Position numbers and translations under genes: made by a program. DNA of 64,000 bases, from assembly GCF_017654505.1 (NCBI RefSeq), contig NC_054558.1, forward strand, positions 8,518,220 to 8,582,219, read 5' to 3'. The notes under the pieces are model-generated. The model was not told the DNA's origin. It did not search any database and saw nothing but the letters and a program-made list of their open reading frames with translations. This stretch comes from Polyodon spathula (lineage: Eukaryota > Chordata > Actinopteri > Acipenseriformes > Polyodontidae). Below, one piece after another: positions 18,360 to 37,959 of the stretch (within the stretch, counting starts at the first letter, position 1; each line of letters starts with the position of its first letter).

Positions 18360-19615
18360 TTAGACACAAGTTTTAAAAGCCAAGGACACATTGCAAATCA
18401 GCAGTCACTTGTAAGGAAACGTTATTGCAATATTTAGTATGCTGTTTTCTATACCAAGATTTCATTATTTACTTTTAGGTTTTTATTTGTACAATTCAAA
18501 TAAGAGTAGAGGTCAGCTGTTATATAATGTATGTATCCAGAGTTCAGCTTGGCCACATTTGCATTGATCATTTCTTGGTAGTAACTTTACACTGGGTGCA
18601 AATAACGATATATCATTTCAGCAAAACAACACACTCCGTAAGGTTACAAATGGTTAAAACAAGCGAATAAGTCTCATTCATAACCACAAGTATAGGAAAG
18701 GCTAAAATATTTTCATAATTACAATTATTGAATGATCTAGGTAGTCTTACAATATGGATCTACTAATATGCCATCTGGTGTACTGGGTCTCTGAAATGAT
18801 TAAACACAGCATATTGTGTCAAAATGTTAGTCATGGCAAGAGTCAGGGAAATGTGCACATATGCTCCAGATGTTATAGGATGCATCACAAAACACCTGCA
18901 CGTTTAGTGACTGGAACCCCAGAGGCAAAGAAGCACAATGCTGCAAAGCCAACACCTTCATATGTGGGGGTACAGCACAGCCCCTTTTCCTAGACAATTC
19001 AAGACAGAGGTCGACAATACCTGCCCTATCCAGGCGTAATCAAGTTTTTAGATTGTCATCTGGTAAATTTAATGAAGTAACCCTGGTCCTATACACCCTC
19101 TCTCTGTATCAACAGTGTTGCAGTTGGGTCTGTCAGTCTCTGTCAAGCTCAAAAATTACATTTGCTGTAACTGCTACCACTCTATACTGCACTTTGTTTT
19201 TTCAATTTTAACACCAAAGAACTTAAATACTGTTATATACTTTTTCATTAATTAAAACCCTCCTTTTCCAAGTGCAAATTAACCTCTGATAAATTATCAC
19301 AATTAACACAGATTGCCTTTTAAATTCCAACGCAAACCAGAACTAGTCGCAAGAAGCCCTGCTCATTAAGATATTAACATTATTTTGTAAATCAACATAA
19401 TTTCAGTAATCACATTAGCATGATTAGTTAATAACGATATAGGCGTAACGATCGCTCGAAAATGCCAAAATCAATGGTGCATACCGATTGTTCAGTAACA
19501 CTGAAATTATCATTTATGAGCTTTTAAAAAGCCTCTCCTTAATGTCAAGTGTAAAAATACAGTCAGCGTAGCATTAGAGTGAAGGCTTTCTATCGACTGA
19601 CAGGGCCCTGAAGAT

Positions 19616-19655
<40 letters not shown>

Positions 19656-20030
19656 GTCAGTAGTCAATAGTTTGACAGTATGCAGATCTGTAAATAACCA
19701 GATCAGGGAGTATTTCAACACAGATATTTTGGTTTGTGGGTTTGTAGTGTGTGTAACTCACACATGGAAAAGTCCCTGTTCTATGTTTTCTTTGCTTAGG
19801 ATTGGGCGCTTCCAAGTTTAGCCACACTAATGAATCACTGAGCAGATCTAGACAGTATGGGCACTTGCGTCATTGGCAGAGGTGCTTTCCATTCCTGCCA
19901 CAGAAGACAGGATTAACCAAAACCGCACCTGTCCATCTGTCTGTCACACTCTACCTGGTGAGCATAACAACTGCCTTCAATTTTCATGAATCTTCCCCAA
20001 GCTATTGCAGCGTTCCTCTCTATAAGGCAG
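18360..20030. other. Intergenic region before the gastricsin array
   Basis: I see no gene. An (AAT)n microsatellite lies at about 19617-19655. From about 20035 onward the sequence matches the 3' flank of every gastricsin gene (about 27840, 37960, 48300 and 59190), marking the left edge of the amplified unit. Confidence 0.6.
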
Positions 20031-20651
20031 CACTATTCCACCAGCACTTTCATTCTTGTTATGAGGTGGAACACAGATAGCACAGCCTCATAACTGTGAC
20101 TCTAGGCTACAGCACAATGAAGGGCAGCAGCGTACTGTAATCCATTACTACACTGTGCTTTTAATATGGAATACTGCAGTAAACTTTTACAATGATGCTT
20201 AATATTGACTTCATGCTAATCTAGTCCTGCTGTGTATGTTCTAAGGGATGCTTAAATTTTCTTGGAGGTCAAATTCAATGCAAATGCAATGATTGCAGCT
20301 TGGTATTCTATTCAGTTTGCGTCTCATCCCATAGCATTGAATGGAAATGCAAGGGCTGGACGCAAACCACACGATTCAGAGACGAACGACTTGCCATCCA
20401 GCGAGCTCTGTAATCAAGAGGTTAAGTGTGGCTCTTACACTGATGTCAGTGTTATTTACTCATCAGACTAGGAGGCGATCCATTACAATATGCGTTTGCT
20501 TACTCGCTCAACACGTTCAAGACAACATTGTGCAATAAAACAAAAAAACAAAAAACACAGAGGGTTATATTTTTGAATAAGCTTTAATCAATTTACTAAT
20601 TTGCTTTTAGAATTATGATTTACATGATTTAAAATCAGCTCCATGTGTGTT

Positions 20652-20657
20652 TTTATT
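20652..20657 (-). promoter_or_regulatory. Poly(A) signal of pgc-1
   Basis: AATAAA on the minus strand, about 130 nt past the stop codon, conserved at 28462 (pgc-2), 38533 (pgc-3) and 48925 (pgc-4). The equivalent stretch is deleted in pgc-5. Confidence 0.6.
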
Positions 20658-20785
20658 TGTATAACACACCCTCTCTCACAACGTGTGGAGGGTGAAACCC
20701 AGGCTAGCATTGCAGTCGTTCTGGTTGGTTGGTTTAAGGTGTGTTATAAAGGGATTGGGCTGAGGCCGGAGTGAATGGGAGGGGC

Positions 20786-24746
<3,961 letters not shown>

Positions 24747-24804
24747 CTTTCCCAACCACTTCCTCTGCTTTCCTGGATGCACTGAAACTGGGGCTGAGCT
24801 GCCA

Positions 24805-24812
24805 CTTTTATA
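24805..24812 (-). promoter_or_regulatory. TATA box of pgc-1
   Basis: TATAAAAG on the minus strand about 60 nt upstream of the start codon, leaving a short 5' UTR. The equivalents are 32413-32420 (TATAAAAA, pgc-2), 42487-42494 (pgc-3), 52794-52801 (pgc-4) and 63628-63635 (pgc-5). Confidence 0.8.
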
Positions 24813-25656
24813 CCATCCAGGACGCCCTCACATTCCTCCAATCTAATCAGACTTTATTTAATAGAACACCAGCACTCTGTTTTTGACTCTTCAAAAGGAC
24901 TTGCCCACATATTGTTTTTAACCTTAGAGATAAAAACTTGGGGTCATCAGTTAATATAGTGTTACTGTACTATTAATATACTATAAGAGCAGGCTGTCTG
25001 TAGGTACAGTGCTGCATCTGATAGCCAGAAATTAAAGTGCTCACAGTTATGTACATATTGATAACTTTTTATAACTTGGGATAACTAATGGAAACTACTT
25101 TTAATTATTGTGCAGAGTGGAAAAACAAATATTGTTTAAGTATAACTGTTTAAGTATAACTAAGTATAAATATTGTTTAAGTATAACTGGACATATGAGC
25201 ATATATAATGTTAGGTATTTATATATAATATATATAAATAAATATACATATATACATATATATATTTTAGATTGATTAAATTTTGCAACGCCTAGCGGTA
25301 GACTAGAAGTTTAATGATCTCAACATCCATCCTAAAAAAATGAAAGACAGAAAGAATATTTTTAGACTTGAATTATTAATATTTGTTAGTTCTGAATTAA
25401 TGAATTACAATAAGGTGATTTACAGCTGTTTCAATGCTTTTTTTCCTGTGTGATTTATAACATCAGTAGGGAGTGCTGGGATTGTTCACTTGTTCAGCAG
25501 AGCCGTGTAAACTGCATGCTGGGGAGTACAGGGGATTCAATTGATGAGTTTTGGTTGGAGGGTATTAATGAGGGCTCCGTGCCCTTGCATTGTATGAATT
25601 CAGGAGTAGTGAAATAAAATAAATACATTCAGTTAATAAACAGAGTATCAGCTTAC

Positions 25657-25715
25657 CGAAGGAGCCCCATGTCAGGAGCAGCACAGCACAGCAGAGCCAG
25701 AGCGAGAGCCTTCAA
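25657..25715 (-). pseudogene. Orphan pepsinogen-type first exon, spacer 1 (ATG replaced by TTG)
   Basis: A 59-nt exon-like block, the same length and end phase as gastricsin exon 1, followed by a GTAAGC donor. It reads (L)KALALALLCCAAPDMGLLR, a signal-peptide-like stretch, but the expected start codon is TTG. A TATAAAGG box lies at 25757-25764, about 45 nt upstream. No pepsinogen exon 2 follows clearly. A small AG-preceded block at about 25284-25333 starting MDVEII is conserved in spacers 2 and 4 and may be a decayed exon 2. Alternatively the exon could splice in phase to pgc-1 exon 2, with the internal ATG (DMGLLR) as start but no signal peptide. Confidence 0.55.
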
Positions 25716-26367
25716 GGGGACTTTAAGAAGCTGTTCCACCTGCCTGCCTTTCCATTCCTTTATATCATCTAAGATCAGAACAATGTTAAAATAAACTCCA
25801 AAGAAACATTCTTGGGAAGATCTTTTGTTGGGTAATCTAGCATACCTGCACACACATGAGATAAATGTTTTATTCAAATATATCTTTATAACTTTAAATA
25901 TATATATATATTTGCAATATGTACTGCATTATCAACAGACCTTGATTCTTTTTTTTTTGTAAAGAACATGAAGTTGACAAAATATCACAGAACAAGCAGG
26001 TTTGCTACACAACGCAGGTACCGCCTCCTTCTCTGTCTGGCTGCTAGCAATATCTATCTTCACAGCAATTTCCTCAAAATAATTGAACGGCAGCATACAT
26101 TAAATTATGTCAAAACCCAACAAAAGGTGAAATTGTGTTGCTCATTATGGTGACATCAATTTGTCCAGCTCTTTCGTCGTTTTAGCAAGAGCAATTGATA
26201 ATTAAAGGCACAGCCGTCTGTCACAAATTTGCACCAATGACACAGATCCTGTGGTCGCCTTTCGTAGTGTTAACGAGCAATGCGTTTCTGGTTTTCAGTG
26301 TACTACAAAACTGTACAGCAGGTTTAAAATCCAGACTGTCTAGTCTAAAACTGGAAAGTTGGCAATC

Positions 26368-26542
26368 CTAGTTGGAATCATTGCCCAGGCTGCAGGTGGA
26401 AAGCTGGCTGTCCCGCTCTGTCGTTCCGTTCCCTCGGTCGTACACAGAGGAAGGCTCCCGGAGGAACACATCGCCCAGGATCCGCAGCGGCTCTCCGGTG
26501 TACGACAGCAGCAAGGTGCTCTGAACGCCAATCGTGGAGCTT
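26368..26542 (-). pseudogene. Pepsinogen-like exon 9 relic, spacer 1 (with exon 8 remnant)
   Basis: After a TTGCAG acceptor the minus strand reads [35 protein letters not shown], the last exon of a pepsin-family enzyme. The invariant W of WILGD is R, and an extra 5 bp after DRGNG shifts the frame so the expected VGLAP end is lost. Only the donor end of exon 8 (ACTATTAAC|GTGAGT near 26690) remains. The gene differs from gastricsin in this exon (no SSQNGQ block). Confidence 0.75.
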
Positions 26543-26999
26543 CTGCAAGGACAAACAACAGCAGGGTCAGCGGGGAAGGACATGCAAACATGCAAAAAGA
26601 AACGCAAAGAAACACTGTCAGCATTACTAGTTAACACTTCAGGCTGTGTTCTGGAGGAATGTAGTAAAGGCAGATACTGAGAACTCACGTTAATAGTGTA
26701 GGCTTAGGGAGACAAAATTGAGAAAACTACCTGGAATTATCACTTTGCATTAAAAGTTGTTTATACTAGACATGGATTAAGCAATAACAACAGCTGTAAG
26801 TGTCACAGATTCAGTTTCATGCAAAAATAGTTTTGCATTGCATTAGCTCAGATCTTGTTTTAAATACCCAGATATGTTCCTGTGAGTAGAACTCCAGATT
26901 CACAATATGAGTTTCTTCAGCTTGTTTTATTAAACTGCTGAGTGATTTTAACAAGCAGGTCTTGCAGCTCAAGCTGCAAAAAAATGCACAAAACATCCT

Positions 27000-28450
27000 T
27001 CTGCCTTTTTTGTCTTTATTCAGTATACATTTTTCAGTGCACATTAAATTATGACACAGCATTTCCTGCCCGTGTTTGACTGGTCTCACGTTGCTTTAGT
27101 ACAGCTCCATACAGAAAGTAGAAACAGGTATGAAATGAGGCTATAGCTTCAACCTACAACTTTGAAGAAAAAAACTTACAATTTATAAATGTTTAAATAT
27201 ATTGTATAGATTATATAAAGCATATCTAACTGGGATTTTTAATGACAATAATCTCTGAAGTAGGGCCTGCTTTCAAACTAGATTGTGTTTCTAGGAAAAT
27301 CTCCTTTGTAAACAAAACAGCAATTGGTTAAAAAGGACCTCCGCTAACATTCTTGAATTGAAAGGGACTTCCAGCTGTGAGCACAAGCTAGTTTCTCAAT
27401 TTTGAGTAAACAAATTAGTCTGAGTAGCTGATCGGTCTCTCTTTAGACAGTGTCTCAAAGACCACTTGTGTAATGAAGAGCTCTGTTGACATTCAAACAA
27501 GCGAAGGTGTGACTTTGACCTTAAACCAGGGCAAAACCCATTGGTTTAAACTGACCTATGGGATGCTGTGGTGTGGGTTTGTGTTACATGACTTTTCAAA
27601 TACACCCAGGGTTCCATCTGAACCAATCACTCATGCTTCCCATTGCTTGTGCAACCAATATACAGTATCCTTGTATGAACACTGAAAAGCCACGCACCTA
27701 CTCACAGAGAGTCACACACGCCCATGCATGTTGAAATATCTGAGCTATTACAGTGTCCTCCCTGTGCAAGGCAGCACTTAATTCCATGGCACCAGCTATA
27801 ATGTAGCATGGTCGTGGCTCCCATCTTTCAGGTAATGCCATTCCACCAGCACTTTCATTCTTATGAAGTGGAACACAGATAGCACAGCCTCATAACTGTG
27901 ACTCTAGACTACAGCACAATGAAGGGCAGCAGTGTACTGCAATCAATTACTACACTGTGCTTTTACAGTGGAATACTGCAGTAAGCTTTTACAATGATGC
28001 TTAATATTGACTTCATGCTAATCTTGTCCTGCTGTGTAGGTTCTAAGGGAGGCTTAAAATTGTCTTGGAGGTCAAATTCAATGCAAATGCAATGATTGAA
28101 GTGTGGTATTGTATTCAATTTGCATCTCAGCCCATTGCATTGAATGAAAATGCAAAGGCTGGACGCAAAATATAAACCATACGATTCAGACACGAACGAC
28201 TTGCCATCCAGCGAGCTCTGTAATCAAGAGGTTAAGTGTGGCTCTTACACTGATGTCAGTGTTATTTACTCATCAGCCACTAGGAGGCGATCCATTACAA
28301 TATGTGTTTGCTTACTCACTCAACACGTTCAAGACAACATTGTGTAATAAAACAAAAAAACCAAAAACACAGAGTTATATTTTTGAATAAGCTTTAATCA
28401 ATTTAATAATTTGCTTTTAGAATTATGATTTACATGATTTAAAATCAGCT
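27000..28450. other. Spacer 1 remainder and pgc-2 3' flank
   Basis: No gene is supported. 27600-27740 is a diverged copy of the segment shared with the Ig-gene intron. 27840-28350 is the conserved 3' flank common to all array units. Confidence 0.5.
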
Positions 28451-28595
28451 CCATGTGTGTTTTTATTTGTAAAACACACCCTCTTTCACAGCTTGTGGAG
28501 GGTGAAACCCAGGCTAGCATTGCAGTCGTTCTGGTTGGTTGGTTCAAGGTGTGTTATAAAGGGATTGGGCTGAGGCCGGAGTGAATGGGAGGGGC

Positions 28596-32354
<3,759 letters not shown>

Positions 32355-32854
32355 CTTTCCCAACCACTTCCTCTGCTTTCCTGGATGCACTGAAACTGGG
32401 GCTGAGCTGCCATTTTTATACCATCCAGGACGCCCTCACATTCCTCCAATCTAATCAGACTTTATTTAATAGAACACCAGCACCTTGTTTTTGACTCTTC
32501 AAAAGGACTTGCCCACATGTTGTTTTTAACCTTAGAGATAAAAAGTGCAGGGTCACCAGCTAATATATTGAATATAAACACTGTAAGAGCAGGCTGTCTG
32601 TAGGTACAATGCTGCATCTGATAGCTAGCAATTAAAGTGCTCATAGTTATGTACATATTGATAATTTTTTATAAATTGTGATAACTAAAGGAAACTACTT
32701 TTAATTATTGTGCGGAAAAACAAATATTGTTATAACTATAAATATAACTATACATTAAGCACTTCTAACACAAATTGATAAAAGGAGGAGTAATGGAAAT
32801 AAAGAGTATTAGCCATTTATAAAAAAAAATATTTTTGAATAAACTTTACAGTGC

Positions 32855-33226
32855 ATAGCCGTAGACCAGGCGTCTAATGATCTCAACATCCATCCTAAAA
32901 GAAAGACAGAAAGAATATTTTTAGACTTGAATTATTAGTATTTGTTAGTTCTGAATTAATGAATTATAATAAGGTGATTTACAGCTGTTTCAATGCTTTT
33001 TTTCCTGTGTGATTTATAACATCAGTCGGGAGTGCTGGGATTGTTCACTTGTTCAGCAGAGCCGTGTAAACTGCATGCTGAGGAGCACAGGGGCTTCAAT
33101 TGATGAGTTTTGGTTGGAGGGTATTAATGAGGGCTCCGTGCCATTGCATTGTGTGAATTCATGAGTAGTGAAATAAAATAAATACATTCAGTTAATAAAC
33201 AGAGTATCAGCTTACCAAAGGAGCCC
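32855..33226. other. Conserved block upstream of pgc-2 with possible decayed exon
   Basis: On the minus strand TTTTAG is followed by an open stretch starting MDVEIIRRLVYGYAL before TAA. Copies stand at the same distance from the orphan first exon in spacers 1 and 4. Too short to assign; it may be a relic of pepsinogen exon 2. Confidence 0.3.
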
Positions 33227-33699
33227 TGCCTGGGTTTATTGTGTTCAGGTGGCTGGGATCGATTAGAGTAATTAATGATCAATCAGCACCCAGCCACCTG
33301 ACATAAAAGGAGGCCTCAGCTTCCCATTAGGGAGAGGAGGGAGCTGAGGAAGCAAGCTGGTGTTTGTGCTTGCTGTATTTGTGGGGTTTTTTTTTGATCC
33401 AGTGAAGGCATCGCCCAGCCTGGAAACCTTTATTTTTGTAAGTTTTGCTTTGTGTTTCGTTATTTGTGTTTAAATATCTTTGTTTTCGCCATTGTGCACT
33501 TTTAATTTGTGTTTATTTATAATTAAAGTTTTTTTTTTTTTTAAATGCAGTCTGTCTTTGGGCCTCTATCCACTCGCCAGCCTGTCACACTTGGTGTGAG
33601 AAGTGGGATATAGCACCTCCAGGAGGCTCAGAGTAGTACTGCAGCGTTTTGTTTTTTTTGGGGATAATTTTTTTTTTTTTTTTTCAAGATAAATTAGAT

Positions 33700-35080
33700 A
33701 AAATGGGAAAGAAGAGCAAATAGCGGCAAAGGCAGAAGGAGATGCAGCAGCCGAAGAAATGTAAGCTGCTGCAACAACAACCACTGCTGGAGGACCCGGC
33801 CAGCCTCTTCCCCTGGTGTTCCTGGTGCTGGAAGGAGGACCACCGCAGGAGGTCCTGCCCAGAAGTGCCACCAGCAGACTGGTGTGGACATTGTGAGGAG
33901 GACAGTCACAACTGGGCAGGATACCCCTACAATCAGGCCAAGAAGAGGAGCAGTTTTCACCCCGGGCATCAGGGGGCACCCCACTACCTCCATCGCCACC
34001 ACCTTCACCACCATCCCAGGAGATCTGGGACTGGCTGATGCACCCTGAGGCAGACCTCTTCCATGACCTCCCCATAGTTATAAACACGCTGTGGTTTTGT
34101 GATGGGGAGAGGTGGGAAAAGTGGGAGGAACAACATCACCCGGCGTCCTTCCCAGAGGTTGCCCTCATGGTTGTTAATTACCTGGCGGTAGACATGGGAG
34201 AGGCCCCAGTCATTCAAACAAAGAGGGTGGAGCTGCTGTCCCGAGGGCCAGAGAGGGAGGAGCCGCCGTCCTGAGGGCCAGAGACAGAGGAGCTGCCGTC
34301 CCGAGAGCCAGAGAGGGAGGAGTCTCCGTCCCAAGAGCCAGAGAGGGAGGAGTCGCCGTCCCAAGAGCCAGAGAGGGAGGAGCCGCCGCTCCCAGAGCCC
34401 AGAGGGGAGGAGTCGCAGTCCCGAGAGCCATAGAGGGAGGAGCCGCCGTCCCGAGGGCCAGAGACAGAGGAGCTGCCGTCCCGAGAGCCAGAGAGGGAGG
34501 AGCCGCCACTCCCAGAGCCCAGAGAGGGAAAAGCCGCCTCTCCCAGAGCCCAGAGGGGAGAAGCCGCTGCTCCCAGAGCCAGAGGGGAGGAGCCATGGCC
34601 CAAGGATGCCTGCCTTGCACCACCTAAGGATGCCTGCCTTGCACCGCCCAAGGATGCCTGCCTTGCTCGGTTCAGGGATGCCATATTTGGATCACCTGGG
34701 GTTGCCTGCTGCTCTGCATCACCTGGGGTTGGTGTCTCCTTTTTGTCTCCTAGGGTTCCCGAGGGTCCGCTGCCGCCGTCGCCTCCCGAGGGTCCGCTGC
34801 TGCTGTCGCCTCCCGAGGGTTCGCTGCTGTAGTCACCTCCCGAGGGTCCACTGCCCGTGCCTCTCCCACCAGAGGGAGCCGGGCCGCCATCCCCGCCTCT
34901 CCCACCAGAGGGAGCCAGGCCGCCGTCCCCGGAGGGTCCAATGCCATTAAAGGGTCCGACGCCACCGGAGGGTCTGACACTGCTAGGGGGACCCACACTG
35001 TCTGAGGATGCCACACCCACACTGTCCAGGGGTGCTACCTGCCCGCCAACGTTGCATCTACTGGAGGGTCCAGGTCCCAT
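33700..35080 (+). pseudogene. Gag-like protein remnant of the LTR element
   Basis: It starts MGKKSK then TAG. The same frame continues and contains a CCHC zinc knuckle CSWCWKEDHRRRSC (C-X2-C-X4-H-X4-C) and a second knuckle whose last Cys is Tyr (CGHCEEDSHNWAGY). The frame closes at 34038. Downstream, in another frame, come about ten tandem ten-residue repeats of the PSREPEREEP type (30-bp DNA period, about 34215-34590), then a Pro/Gly-rich tail with PPEGP motifs. Several stops interrupt it. Long Ser/Gly-rich minus-strand frames over the same interval are shadows of these repeats. Confidence 0.65.
34215..34595. repeat. 30-bp coding minisatellite inside the gag-like region
   Basis: Tandem 30-bp units around AGAGCCAGAGAGGGAGGAG, encoding ten-residue Glu/Arg/Pro repeats on the plus strand. 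Variant units carry CTCCCAGAGCCCAGAGG. Confidence 0.85.
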
Positions 35081-35962
35081 GACAGCATCTCCTTACTACC
35101 TTGGAGATCCGGGCCCCCTCAACCAAAGAAGGCTTGGGGCCTCCAACATCAACCCCACCCACCACTGCCCACCGAAACAGCCCACCCAAGGGACATAATT
35201 GGACTCTTGGGGGGGGGGGGGGGGGGAGTTGGCCGATTGCGGCCTGTGTATTTGTACATGGGGGGGAGGTGTGTGGCAGAGCAGAGCTCTGCCCTTTATA
35301 AATTGGCAGTTATGGGGTTAAATTCCCTTACCTGCCTGGGTTTATTGTGTTCAGGTGGCTGGGATTGATTAGAGTAATTAATGATCAGAAAAGGAGGCCT
35401 CAGCTTCCCATTAGAGAGAGGAGGGAGCTGAGGAAGCAAGCTGGTGTTTGTGCTTGCTGTTTTTGGATTGCTGTTTTTGTGGTTTTTTTTTTTTTTTTTT
35501 ATCCAGTGAAGGCATCGCCCAGCCTGGAAACCTTTATTTTTGTAAGTTTTTTTGTTGTTTATTTATAATTAAAGTATTATTTTTTTGAACTGCAGTCTGT
35601 CTTCGGGCCTCTATCCACTCGTCAGCCTGTCACAAGCCCCATGTCAGGTGCTGCACAGCACAGCAGAGCCAGAGCCAAAGCCTTCAAGGGGACTTTAGGA
35701 GGCTGTTCCCCCTGCCTGCCTCTCCATTCCTTTATATCATCTCAGATCAGAACAGTGTTAAAATAAACTCAAAAGAAACATTGTTTGGAAGATCTTTTGT
35801 TGGGTTTTCTAGAATACCTGATCAGCTGTTTGCCTAGTTCAGAAATCACACCTATTGTTATTACAAAGGAAAAGTAAAAAGGCATTCCCCAAAATATGTT
35901 TCTATTGTAGCAGCTCTTTATTTTACTGTGTGATTTATAAAATTAATGGTGATTATTAACAG

Positions 35963-36374
35963 CTGCCTGTTGGAATCACTGTCCAGGCTGCAGGTGGAGA
36001 GCTGGCTGTCCCACTCTGCCGTTCCCTCGGTCGTACACAGAGTAAGGCTAACAGAGGAACACATCGCCCAGGATCCGCAGCGGCTCTCCGGTGTACGATG
36101 GCAGCAAGGTGCTCTGAATGCCAATCCTGGAGGTTCTGCAAGGACAAACAGCAGGGTCAGCGGGGAAGGACATGCAAACATGCAAAAAGAAACGTAAGGA
36201 AACAAAGGCAACATTACTAGTTAACACTTCAGGCTGTGTACTGGAGGAATGTAGTAAAGGCAGATACTGAGAACACACTCACATTAATAGTGTAGGCTTA
36301 CGGTGACAAAGTCAATGCCGTTGATGGTGCAGGTCAGATACGGCAGATCGTGCAATGTACTGCACTCCATTTTG
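35963..36374 (-). pseudogene. Pepsinogen-like exons 8-9 relic, spacer 2
   Basis: Exon 8 (36283-36374) reads LTCTINGIDF then a shifted end LHY and stop; the donor is intact (AAT|GTGAGT). Exon 9 (about 35963-36135) reads [22 protein letters not shown], then a TAG interrupts before [15 protein letters not shown]. The W of WILGD is R here. The normal C terminus is lost. Same relic as in the other spacers. Confidence 0.75.
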
Positions 36375-37600
36375 CTGCAGAAAATGAAAGAGAGGAATAC
36401 TTAGACACAGCTGTGAAACTGCACCATGACCTCAAGTAGAAATTGCCTAAAACTAGCAATTAGTCTAATGAAGATAGCATATCAAATGTCTGGGTCTATT
36501 CAGTGGCAAAGACTGGTTACAGGGTATTCAGCTCAGGAGTGAGATGCTTCAGTGGAGCACTGCAGGGTGTGTAACTGATTGCTAATAATCCATCTCCTTC
36601 ACAAGAGCCACACCTGATGCACTCCCACTGGGGTTTGTGTGTTTTTGTGCGTGAGTGTGTGTGTGTGTATGTGTGTGTGTGTATGTGTGTGTGTGTGTGT
36701 GTGTATACGAACACTTAGCAAACGCCAATACAAGGTCAGTTTTATCACCTAATCTACAGCGCTCTGTGTTTCTCCTGCCTTTTCTACTCAAAAGTGACCA
36801 TGAAGTAAAATAAATATATAATGAACATCGCAAGCATGTTATTCACAGCGATTAGGTTTATAGGTTTCTTATTCAAACTGTCCAGGAATCAAGGATTTAA
36901 TTTGCAATCAAATCATGCACTGGATTTAGTAAATATTTAACCCCATACCAGAGTCCTGGCTCCACGGGGATCGTTTGTGCCGTCAATGTGCTGCCAATTT
37001 CTTTGGTTACCTGGGGTATTGAAGGATAATAGTGTCAGACATTTAAGAGTCATACATTTAGGGTCATCAGCTCAGAATAAGGCTGCTGGTCAGGCTCAGA
37101 GAGACTGCTGTCTACCCATTCTGAACCCCCAAAGATTAAGGCCAGTGCCTGGAGAAAGTATTCTCTACTCAATCCCTGGTACGGAACACAATCATAAAGG
37201 TCACAATCCTTTGTGACACATGTAACCAGAAATCAGCAATGGTTACAGTCACATGAACCTCGTGCGTTGAAGCTAGCCCATGTAAAACACCTCTTCCCAA
37301 GCCCCAATGGGATACATTCTGAAAGCTTTTGAGGCTGTGGTGCATTAAACCCTAAACATTCCCAATCCTGTTCTGAAACCCACAAGGATCTTAGTAACAT
37401 AAGACTTGCGTTAGCTAAAGAATTCTCGGCTTTTTCGGAAAACAGCAGCTTTTATCCTGTTCGGCCGCAAGTTATTTTCTTTGAGAAATCACCAGGCAAA
37501 GTAAAACAATCGTTGCAAACATTGGAAACAAAATCTTCTTCACCAGGAGGAGCTGACATCTTTATTGCAAAACTGTTTCAACCTATTCCTAAAATGAAAG

Positions 37601-37906
37601 GGTAACACTTATATTATGCTGCTTATTAAAGTTTTATAAATGATATATATATATATAAAATAGCTGCTTAATAGCTGTGTTATAGAGTGTTAATAAAGTA
37701 TCATCTATGGTTTATAACCATGCAATAGCCATAGACAGAACTATGTTTTTATCAAAGGGAAAGTTTTTAGCCACCTATTGTACTTTGGGATGTTTAAACA
37801 CAATTCCATCTATAATGTTTTATTAACACTCTATAATATAGTTATTAAGCATATATAATATATTTCTAAAACATTAATAAGCAGCACCTTAATATAAAGT
37901 GTTACC
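37601..37906. mobile_element. Foldback MITE, copy 1 (spacer 2)
   Basis: Begins GGTAACACTT and ends AAGTGTTACC, with inverted repeats running deep into the element (GCTGCTTATTA against TAATAAGCAGC). It is slightly shorter than the copies in spacers 3 and 4. There is no coding capacity. Confidence 0.8.
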
Positions 37907-37959
37907 AACAAGGGTCTGGTTAAAATATATTTATTGAATTTCCATGGTGCACTGAAATA

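Larger units (their letters stand above)
33237..35634 (+). mobile_element. Non-autonomous gag-only LTR retrotransposon, family A
   Basis: LTRs at 33237-33589 (5', missing about 70 bp of its start) and 35272-35634 (3', TGTGGCAG to GTCACA), with a 5-bp AGCCC duplication on both sides. After the 5' LTR comes TTGGTGTGAGAAGTGGG, a plausible primer-binding site; before the 3' LTR is a purine tract with GGGGGGAGG. The 1.7-kb interior has no protease, reverse transcriptase or integrase. It encodes a gag-like protein only. The reverse complement of this LTR recurs as solo LTRs in spacers 3 and 4. Confidence 0.85.
33226..35687 (-). pseudogene. Orphan pepsinogen-type first exon, spacer 2, split by an LTR element
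   Basis: The same orphan exon as in spacers 1 and 4, cut in two. The 3' end (33226-33236, with a GTAAGC donor) and the 5' part (35640-35687, TTG at the start position) are separated by a 2.4-kb retroelement with AGCCC at both edges. The TATA box (35729-35736) survives. Confidence 0.6.

Noticed and set aside
34214..35080. 288-aa Ser/Gly-rich open frame on the minus strand
   Set aside because: It is the antisense shadow of the 30-bp repeats and Pro/Gly tail of the gag-like region. Its periodicity equals the DNA repeat and there is no independent support.
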